Origin: Gammaproteobacteria bacterium
GTDB lineage: Bacteria > Pseudomonadota > Gammaproteobacteria > GCA-001735895
Assembly (NCBI GenBank): GCA_003645435.1
Contig: QNFD01000227.1
Span: 1-5,149 of the forward strand
DNA: 5,149 nucleotides
Reading direction: 5' to 3'
Shown here: positions 1 through 4,697 of the stretch, one piece after another
Numbering within the stretch: the first letter of the stretch is position 1
Layout: each line of letters opens with the position of its first letter
Translations under genes and position numbers: made by a program
The notes under the pieces: model-generated
The model's input: the letters and a program-made list of their open reading frames with translations, nothing else
Database searches by the model: none
Told to the model about the DNA's origin: nothing

Positions 1-792
1 CCAGAATACAACTACAAAGACACGGATAATGACATCGACCGTTATGGCGCCCTCAGCGCCAGTGCCGACTGGGACAGCCGGGAACTTATGTCCTCGGAAT
101 TACGTGCGGGAGTTAACAGCAGACTGGACGATGATTTGAATTCCGTTGGCGCCTACGGCGACTGGGGGGGGCGTTACGGCCGTGTAAGAGGTCAGGCAGA
201 ACATGTTGACCGCGATAATGGCACTACCACCAATTTCTACAATGGTAATCTCTCTACCAGCTTCATCGTCGCGAAAGACCAGCTTGCCTTAGGGGGAAAG
301 GAGCAAAACCAGTCGGCAGTGGTTATTGACCTGCGAGGCGATGCCGGAGACTCCTTCTTTGACATCATCGTCAATGGGGGCCGCATGGGCACCGCCAGGG
401 CAGGAACTAAAACCGTTCTCAGCCTGAGGCCATTTGAATCCTATTCCATTCGCCTCAAGGTGCGAGGAAATGACTTCGTCTACTTTGATGATAAAGAACA
501 TAAGGTCACCCTGTACCCGGGCAATGTGGTTACGCTTAACTGGCGGGCGGACAAGGTTAATATTATCTTCGGCAGGATTCAGGACTCGGATGGCAAGCCA
601 GTTGCCAATGGCCTGCTGAAAGGCGTTGCCGGGCTGGCGACAACTGACGAGTTCGGAGTCTTCCAGGCCGAAATTATAGAAACTGTGACGGAATTCCAGG
701 TCCAGACACGAAGCTCACTGTGTACCGTGAGGCTCCCGCAAGTCGTTGCCAAAAATGGAGTTGCCTCGGTAGGAAACCTCCACTGCCGGTAG
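1..792 (+). CDS. Outer-membrane usher of CS1/CFA-type (alpha) fimbriae, C-terminal part; gene enters from the left edge
   Basis: Frame 1 is open from the first base, so the 5' end lies outside the window; 263 residues are visible. Ushers are outer-membrane pores that receive chaperone-bound pilins from the periplasm and polymerise them outward. The first ~95 visible residues alternate polar and hydrophobic positions, as in the last strands of the usher barrel. Next comes an E-set-like segment (about 105-180) with FFDIIVNG, a Tyr/Ser-rich strand and LYPGNVV, typical of the TcfC/CooC usher branch. The last ~75 residues form a small beta-sandwich (GRIQDSDGKPVANG, then TTDEFGVF) with two Cys (about 241 and 262) that may be bridged. 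The protein ends naturally at TAG. Its chaperone gene is presumably to the left. The subunit genes face it on the other strand. An 8-G run lies inside the gene. Class call is confident; no specific gene name is justified. Confidence 0.85.
   Translation, partial: PEYNYKDTDNDIDRYGALSASADWDSRELMSSELRAGVNSRLDDDLNSVGAYGDWGGRYGRVRGQAEHVDRDNGTTTNFYNGNLSTSFIVAKDQLALGGKEQNQSAVVIDLRGDAGDSFFDIIVNGGRMGTARAGTKTVLSLRPFESYSIRLKVRGNDFVYFDDKEHKVTLYPGNVVTLNWRADKVNIIFGRIQDSDGKPVANGLLKGVAGLATTDEFGVFQAEIIETVTEFQVQTRSSLCTVRLPQVVAKNGVASVGNLHCR
164..171 (+). repeat. G8 homopolymer in the usher gene, possible slippage site
   Basis: Eight consecutive G bases encode part of Trp-Gly-Gly (TGG GGG GGG). Losing one G brings a TAA at 185-187 into frame; gaining one G brings a TGA at 207-209 into frame. 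Either slip would remove the C-terminal ~200 residues of the usher. The run and the stops are read directly; active phase variation is inference, and eight bases is near the lower limit of tracts known to switch. Confidence 0.6.
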
Positions 793-813
793 AACCGCAA
801 GCGGCTTTTCAAC

Positions 814-1779
814 TTATTGCGGTGTCACCGTCAATGTCACCTGATCAAGAAAAGGCGTAACTCCATCCGTGGGCGTAGTAGCCAGGGTCGCATTCGAAAA
901 CCCTATTTCGAGTGGAATATCTGAAACAGTGCACAACAGATCTGTCGCGTTAGCCGCACTGATTGAGGAAATACCATCGGTTATATCGTCCCCGTCCAGG
1001 CTAAGCGTATAAGACACGGGCGTTGTGCCATCAGTCACCTGGAAGGAGTTAGTGGACGTAACCACTACATCGACTCCGGTACTGCTGTCTGTGCACACGC
1101 AAATATTGATACTGTCAGTGGAGGTACCGGCAGTGCTGCCATCCCAGGTCACTGAAAGATCAGAGCCGCCAGCACCGGAAGCGATCGGAAAAGCGATAAT
1201 AGCTGCGTCGAGCACAGGTATGGTCACCGTAATATTGAGCAGCGCAAGCGCCGCCTGATTACCATTGCAGGCAGCACCGGCGCCGATCCTGCGTTTGCCG
1301 CAGACATTGATTGTCGTTGTATAATCTCCTGCAGTCTTTCCTGCCGCCTCAGACCGGGGGATAGTAAAACTGGCTGAAATTACGTTTATCGAGGGGTTTC
1401 CGTTGTCAGGGATAATATTGCCCGTCCAGGGCCCCCCATCAGTAGGAAAGTCAAAAGAGCCACCCCCCCAGCTAAACAGCAGGTTCGACATGGCAAGCGT
1501 ATCCCCACCCGGGTGAGTCAACAGATACTCTCCGCCACCATTGGTAGTCCCCCCCCAGAGATAGAGGCCCATGCGACGATTGCGCCCACCAGCGGTGGTC
1601 AGTGTCGACGAGTCAGTACCCGAGTTCAGGTCGTTAGTAAGGTAATCGTTCCAGGTCTCCACAATATCAAAGGACGTAGGCGACCAGGAAGAGGCGGCAT
1701 GGCCCATCGGGCTAACAAGCAGCAGTGATAAGAACACTACCGGCAGCCAAGCGGTTTTCCTGAATTTCTCTGTTTGCAT
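814..1779 (-). CDS. Two-domain fimbrial tip adhesin-like subunit
   Basis: 321 residues from the chosen ATG. The frame extends to a GTG at 1833, but that codon abuts the U-tract of an intrinsic terminator and lacks a Shine-Dalgarno. The ATG at 1779 has AAAGAAG just upstream and gives a clean signal peptide: basic MQTEKFRKTAW, a hydrophobic core, and MGHA before the cut near residue 28. Residues ~29-180 form a Gly/Trp-rich domain with no family I recognise, closing with a pilin-like strand (AGDYTTTINV) and a Cys pair (160, 171). A linker strand, LNITVTIPV, leads to a pilin domain (~193-321) about 73% identical to the neighbouring small pilin, with Cys at 227, 229 and 283. An adhesin domain followed by a pilin domain, at this length, matches CfaE/CooD-type tip subunits in layout. 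The adhesin role is inferred from layout and the facing usher. It could instead be a second structural subunit. Confidence 0.65.
   Translation of the reverse strand: MQTEKFRKTAWLPVVFLSLLLVSPMGHAASSWSPTSFDIVETWNDYLTNDLNSGTDSSTLTTAGGRNRRMGLYLWGGTTNGGGEYLLTHPGGDTLAMSNLLFSWGGGSFDFPTDGGPWTGNIIPDNGNPSINVISASFTIPRSEAAGKTAGDYTTTINVCGKRRIGAGAACNGNQAALALLNITVTIPVLDAAIIAFPIASGAGGSDLSVTWDGSTAGTSTDSINICVCTDSSTGVDVVVTSTNSFQVTDGTTPVSYTLSLDGDDITDGISSISAANATDLLCTVSDIPLEIGFSNATLATTPTDGVTPFLDQVTLTVTPQ
817..1203 (-). repeat. Duplicated pilin domain, copy 1 (C-terminal half of the adhesin)
   Basis: This stretch and 1895-2287 are direct repeats at protein level: about 96 of 131 aligned residues are identical by eye, with one two-residue gap. 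Shared blocks include GGSDLSVTWDGSTAGT, ATDLLCTVSDIPL and GFSNATLA. DNA similarity is also clear. Sequence upstream of each copy is unrelated, so the duplication covers only the pilin domain. Confidence 0.8.
1463..1469 (-). repeat. G7 run in the adhesin coding strand
   Basis: Seven C on the + strand read as G7 on the coding strand (TGG GGG GGT, Ser-Trp-Gly-Gly-Gly context). A G6 run (1432-1437, Asp-Gly-Gly-Pro) lies nearby. With the G8 run at 1549-1556 this makes three G tracts within ~125 bp of the N-terminal domain. Confidence 0.5.
1549..1556 (-). repeat. G8 homopolymer in the adhesin gene, possible slippage site
   Basis: Eight C on the + strand are G8 on the coding strand, again encoding Trp-Gly-Gly (Leu-Trp-Gly-Gly-Thr). 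Deleting one base opens a TGA at 1518-1520; adding one opens a TAG at 1472-1474. Both would remove the whole pilin domain needed for assembly. Switching itself is inference. Confidence 0.6.
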
Positions 1780-1835
1780 TACTTCTTTACTGGCCTGTTG
1801 CATGCATCTCAACAGTTTTAGCAGTTGGTTCACTC

Positions 1836-1864
1836 AAAAAAAACAGGGGAACTAAAGTCCCCTG
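1836..1864 (-). terminator. Intrinsic terminator between pilin and adhesin genes
   Basis: Read on the - strand: a perfect 7-bp stem CAGGGGA / TCCCCTG (arms 1858-1864 and 1844-1850 in + coordinates), a 7-nt loop, then eight T (1836-1843). It begins 28 bp after the pilin stop codon and ends 57 bp before the chosen adhesin ATG. Stem, loop and U-tract meet the standard rho-independent pattern. Since no obvious promoter fits in the remaining gap, partial read-through probably supplies the adhesin mRNA. Confidence 0.85.
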
Positions 1865-1891
1865 CTTCCTGGTGCTGTATTACTTCGATCT

Positions 1892-2428
1892 TTACTGAGG
1901 CGCAACGGTAATGGTTACAACATCGGTAAAAGGCGTAGTGCCATCGGTAGGAGTTCCTGCCAGGGTGGCATTACTGAAACCCAGCGCCAGCGGGATATCT
2001 GAAACGGTACACAGCAGATCGGTGGCATCTGCCGCGGCAATTGACTCGGCACCATCAGTCAGGTCATTGCCGTCCAGGGTCAGGGTATAAGCTACATCTG
2101 TTGTACCATCGTTGACGCTAAAAGAAGTCGCATTGGCCGAAGTAGCGGTTACATCAACGCCTGTATCACTGTTGCTACCGATACAGATATTGATAGAGTC
2201 CGTTGCAGTGCCGGCGGTGCTACCGTCCCAGGTTACAGACAAGTCAGAGCCACCGGTGCCACCGGCTGCAGGAAAAGCTATAACTGCGAATGTGGGTATA
2301 TCCAGTCGCATAGTGGCATCACAATCATCATCGTATCCGTCTGCGCCAGTATCGATACAGGTTGCTGCGTAGAGATTACTGCTGGCAAAGGTAGCGATAA
2401 GGGCGCCGATTAGCATTACTTTTTTCAT
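1892..2428 (-). CDS. Major fimbrial pilin-like subunit, secreted
   Basis: 178 residues. Start ATG at 2428 is supported by GGAG eight bases upstream and by a classical signal peptide (MKKVMLIGAL..., probable cut after LYA at residue 21). The mature ~157-residue protein opens with an acidic segment between two Cys (24 and 36; IDTGADGYDDD), then a strand (ATMRLDIPTFAVIAFP) that could act as the N-terminal donor strand used in CS1-type fibres. The rest is a Thr/Ser/Asp/Gly-rich beta-sandwich with Cys at 82 and 140, which could pair, ending VVTITVAPQ. It resembles the pilin domain of the next gene and broadly the spore-coat-U/CS1 pilin style. First position after a strong ribosome binding site and ahead of a terminator suggests high expression, as expected of a main shaft subunit. 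No exact family match can be claimed from reading alone. Confidence 0.7.
   Translation of the reverse strand: MKKVMLIGALIATFASSNLYAATCIDTGADGYDDDCDATMRLDIPTFAVIAFPAAGGTGGSDLSVTWDGSTAGTATDSINICIGSNSDTGVDVTATSANATSFSVNDGTTDVAYTLTLDGNDLTDGAESIAAADATDLLCTVSDIPLALGFSNATLAGTPTDGTTPFTDVVTITVAPQ
1895..2287 (-). repeat. Duplicated pilin domain, copy 2 (main body of the pilin)
   Basis: Partner of 817-1203. It covers pilin residues 48-178. Relative to copy 1 it carries two extra residues in the SANATSF loop and lacks the extra Cys of the CVC motif. Confidence 0.8.
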
Positions 2429-2436
2429 GAAACTTA

Positions 2437-2440
2437 CTCC
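2437..2440 (-). promoter_or_regulatory. Ribosome binding site of the pilin gene
   Basis: GGAG on the - strand, eight bases before the ATG at 2428. It is the best Shine-Dalgarno among the three gene starts visible here and fixes the start codon. Confidence 0.75.
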
Positions 2441-2619
2441 AAAATTTATTCAACAATTGAGTACTTATAGCTGACAATTCGCCAAAATACGTTAACTGGT
2501 TTGCAAATACCATAAGCGGAATACCTCAACGTGATTCCCCTCCCCCGCCCAAAGTCGGCCAGGCCTGTGCGCCGTGCGCAATTCGAACGACCGCGCCTGT
2601 TGCGCGTTGGCAATTTCGA
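2441..2619. other. Intergenic region upstream of the pilin gene
   Basis: The part next to the pilin (2441-2520) is AT-rich and should hold its promoter, but I find no pair of -35/-10 boxes with normal spacing; a TATAAG reads on the - strand at about 2465-2470 without a good -35. The part from about 2530 turns abruptly GC-rich, with no RNA gene or recognisable coding signal. This change of composition marks a likely junction between unrelated pieces of DNA. Confidence 0.4.
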
Positions 2620-2820
2620 GTGAGCGCTGCAAACAGCGTTCCGCTTCCTGCCGGTGGCCCCCGGATTGTTACCGCAGGGTTGGCATACTCGTGGAAGAAG
2701 TGGTCGCTGACCTTCACGATGAACAATTTGAATGTGCTCAATGACAACGATGCCGATGCCGATGCGGATGAAGAATTTTCCGAGTACGGCACTCTCACGG
2801 TGGCCTGGAAGCTTGACTGA
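2620..2820 (+). pseudogene. Probable 3' remnant of an outer-membrane beta-barrel gene
   Basis: 66 codons from a GTG lacking a ribosome binding site; the frame is open back to 2461 but that upstream translation looks non-coding. The C-terminal ~50 residues have amphipathic strands: RIVTAGLAYSWKKW, WSLTFTMNNL, and a final YGTLTVAWKLD, joined by an acidic loop NDNDADADADEE. Strand, loop with Asn-Asn-Leu, and closing strand resemble the end of a TonB-dependent receptor or another barrel protein, though the terminal residue is Asp rather than the usual Phe. No signal peptide and far too few strands for a barrel, so it is probably a decayed or transposed gene end. It is convergent with the phospholipase D gene. 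An intact small protein is possible but less likely. Confidence 0.4.
2749..2772 (+). repeat. Short tandem hexamer repeat (GATGCC-like)
   Basis: Four imperfect copies in tandem: GATGCC, GATGCC, GATGCG, GATGAA. In the remnant frame they encode Asp-Ala repeats in an acidic loop. Such a tract can expand or contract by slippage. Confidence 0.6.
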
Positions 2821-2836
2821 ATAAGATTGTAATTCA

Positions 2837-2870
2837 GGGGACAGTATAGAATGGCGCTATATTAAGCCCC
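2837..2870. repeat. Imperfect inverted repeat, possible transposon-associated (REP-like) remnant
   Basis: Outer arms GGGG/CCCC (2837-2840, 2867-2870) and inner arms TATAG/CTATA (2845-2849, 2857-2861) enclose a 7-nt loop, with unpaired bases between the arms. The left part reads ATTCAGGGGACAGTATA, which from memory resembles sequence repeated near Y1 (IS200/REP-associated) transposases in many gammaproteobacteria. No transposase is present. It has no U-tract, so it is a poor terminator. Confidence 0.35.
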
Positions 2871-2905
2871 GCCACCACGAAATTTATCGCGCTGAGAGCT
2901 GAAAA

Positions 2906-4477
2906 TTACAGCTGTGACTCGATCGGTAAAATCGAAAAGACACTTTCGTTAAACCGCCGCCAACCACTTGTATAGGGATCCTTACTATGGCGAATCTCTC
3001 CCCCGGCTTTGTATTCAACCCATTCGATTTGTGCTGGATCGGTAGCGGATAATTCAACGTGAAAAGTATGCTCTTTCAGGTTTATTTCAAAAACCGAGGT
3101 ACCGATAAGTTCGGCCATTTCCGGTATCTCGTAAACGATACCGACCTCGGAGTTGATATTCGCTGAGCGCTGGTCGAAATTAAATGAACCAATAAAAATA
3201 TTCTCACGATCGAAAATGTAGGTCTTCGCATGCAGACCACTTTTTGCTTTACCGCTGCGCCGCAATGATCGACTGGCCTTTGTCTTTGAATCGGCCTTTG
3301 TCTCATACAACTCCACACCCCCTTCGAGTAAGCGCCGCCGATGCCGGGAATATCCTGATTGCGCCATGATTCCGTCGGTAGAGGATAAGGAGTTGGTGAG
3401 TACCCGAACCTGAATGCCCTTCTCCACCAGCCCCACCAGGTATTCCACGCCGGATTTTCCGGGCACAAAGTAAGGCGATACCAGTTCCAGAGTCGTGTTT
3501 ACGCCCTCCAGGTACGGTCTCATCAATGATTTGAGATAAACGATCTCATCTTCTGTCTTTCCCAGGCCTTTTTCCGGGTCGTCGTAGATTACCTGCAGAT
3601 TTCCACTGTAGGATTTTGTCTGGTAAGGACTCCAGGCCGAAGAATCCATAATATGCCGGTACATTTCGGTACCCTGAATATCGAGCGCGTATTTTGAACC
3701 CTCGTTTGCTTGTTTGAAGTCTGTAAACTTGCCTCTCAACTGGGCCAGGTCATCGGCGTTCGCCTGGTTGTGATCGAACGCCTGCACCGGGTAAACGACG
3801 TCGCTATTCCAGTAAATGTCAAATTGCTTTGTCACATCTTCGACGACCGGACCGACAGAAAGGACATCGATATCGTTAAAGTTACTTTCTTCGTCAGCCG
3901 AGAAATACTCATTGCCGATATTTCTACCGCCGACTATCGTAACCTGATTGTCGACGGTGAAAGATTTGTTATGCATGCGCCGATTGATACGGGGTCCGCT
4001 AAATAGATAGTCCGGTAAATGGAAGCCACGGGACGCAAAAGGATTGTAAAGGCGGACTTCGATATTCTCGTGCTGATCCATCGCGTAGAGAATACTTTGA
4101 GTTTCCTTGTCTATGGGCATATCGTCGAGCAGGATGCGCACCCTCACCCCGCGATCGGCCGCCGACAACATCGCGCCAAATAAGTAACTGCCGATAATAT
4201 CCGCGTGCCAGATATAATATTGCACATCGATTGATTTTTCCGCCACTTGTAAAGTGGCCATTCGCGCGATGAAGGCATCGGTGCCTTCGTTGATTAAAAA
4301 CACCCTGGACTCATCGGTACTAGTACCCAGAACCTGCGCCGCATTTTTACCCATCTGGGTGTTTTCCGTACTGGTAACCGCATGCGTCGGGGTTTTCTCG
4401 AAATCGGTCGGCAGGTTGGCGCAGGACGCCAATACCAGGGCGCTAATAAGCAAAACTGATTTCGAGAGATTATTCAT
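2906..4477 (-). CDS. Phospholipase D superfamily lipoprotein, ClsC/YmdC-like (cardiolipin synthase-type)
   Basis: 523 residues. The N-terminus is a lipoprotein signal with lipobox LASC (Cys19); Ala at +2 predicts release to the outer membrane, periplasmic face. Two complete HKD motifs are visible: H169-K171-D176 followed by the GG of IVGGRNIGNEYF, and H416-K418-D423 followed by GSFNFDQRS. These histidines form the phosphatidyl-enzyme and act as acid/base in phosphatidyl transfer or hydrolysis. The motif IDVQYYIWHAD near residue 83 and the SPYFVPG strand near 334 also fit ClsC/YmdC-type proteins, which make cardiolipin from phosphatidylglycerol and phosphatidylethanolamine. It is somewhat longer than E. 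coli ClsC and no YmdB-like partner is adjacent, so hydrolase activity on another phospholipid remains possible. The gene is alone on its strand, 220 bp after the stop of the next gene upstream. The first Met is chosen because the next one (residue 42) would lose the lipobox. Superfamily is certain; substrate is inferred. Confidence 0.93.
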   Translation of the reverse strand: MNNLSKSVLLISALVLASCANLPTDFEKTPTHAVTSTENTQMGKNAAQVLGTSTDESRVFLINEGTDAFIARMATLQVAEKSIDVQYYIWHADIIGSYLFGAMLSAADRGVRVRILLDDMPIDKETQSILYAMDQHENIEVRLYNPFASRGFHLPDYLFSGPRINRRMHNKSFTVDNQVTIVGGRNIGNEYFSADEESNFNDIDVLSVGPVVEDVTKQFDIYWNSDVVYPVQAFDHNQANADDLAQLRGKFTDFKQANEGSKYALDIQGTEMYRHIMDSSAWSPYQTKSYSGNLQVIYDDPEKGLGKTEDEIVYLKSLMRPYLEGVNTTLELVSPYFVPGKSGVEYLVGLVEKGIQVRVLTNSLSSTDGIMAQSGYSRHRRRLLEGGVELYETKADSKTKASRSLRRSGKAKSGLHAKTYIFDRENIFIGSFNFDQRSANINSEVGIVYEIPEMAELIGTSVFEINLKEHTFHVELSATDPAQIEWVEYKAGGEIRHSKDPYTSGWRRFNESVFSILPIESQL

Positions 4478-4513
4478 TCCTGAATTCCCGGAGGTAGTTT
4501 ACGGTTAATGAAA

Positions 4514-4541
4514 TTTATAGTACCTCAACACGAACAATGAA
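4514..4541 (-). promoter_or_regulatory. Candidate promoter of the phospholipase D gene
   Basis: On the - strand, a -10-like TATAAA (4514-4519) lies 16 bp after a weak -35-like TTCATT (4536-4541, 3 of 6 consensus bases). Transcription would begin near 4507, giving a leader of about 30 nt. The -10 is good, the -35 poor. Confidence 0.3.
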
Positions 4542-4652
4542 CTCGCTTATTTCCGCATCTGATCAGGCAGCGACATTTCGATAGCGTCTGCAGGCCTTTG
4601 CGTCATGGCCCACAATGACTGAAACACTTCAATCCTTTGCATGAAGATCTAC

Positions 4653-4688
4653 TTTAAGTAGTTTATATAAATAACTGTTATTTAAGTA
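4653..4688. repeat. AT-rich palindrome flanked by direct repeats
   Basis: TTTAAGTA occurs twice (4653-4660 and 4681-4688), and between/overlapping them is the palindrome AAATAAC-T-GTTATTT (4669-4683). It sits just after the stop codon of the oxidoreductase gene (- strand) and before the phospholipase gene. It could be an operator or a weak AT-rich transcript end; it lacks the GC stem of a normal terminator. Confidence 0.35.
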
Positions 4689-4697
4689 TTATCTGCT

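Noticed and set aside
794..823. Inverted repeat ACCGCAA / TTGCGGT across the usher-adhesin gap, and a small CCGCAAGCGG hairpin followed by CTTTTC, considered as a bidirectional terminator
   Set aside because: The 7-bp arms are separated by a 16-nt loop and lack a U-tract on either strand; the small hairpin has only three to four pairs with a tiny loop. Too weak to call.
1025..1258. + strand open frames inside the adhesin and pilin genes (also 2112-2372)
   Set aside because: They are the same antisense frame of the duplicated pilin domain, open because of its codon composition. The signal-peptide-bearing - strand genes explain the DNA.
2526..2798. Open frame of 90 codons on the - strand with Ser-Ala repeats
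   Set aside because: It is antisense to the barrel-like remnant; its Ser-Ala repeats are merely the complement of the GATGCC tract, and it has no ribosome binding site or recognisable fold.
2817..2837. CTGAAT / ATTCAG hairpin after the barrel-like remnant as a terminator
   Set aside because: Six mostly A-T pairs with a 9-nt loop, followed by GGGG instead of T; not a rho-independent terminator.
2897..2913. AGCTG / CAGCT hairpin over the phospholipase D stop codon as a terminator
   Set aside because: Only five base pairs and no following T run on the - strand.
3082..3468. Alternative - strand frame of 128 codons inside the phospholipase D gene
   Set aside because: It overlaps the second catalytic half in another frame, is Trp/Arg-rich and has no ribosome site or domain; a shadow of the real gene.
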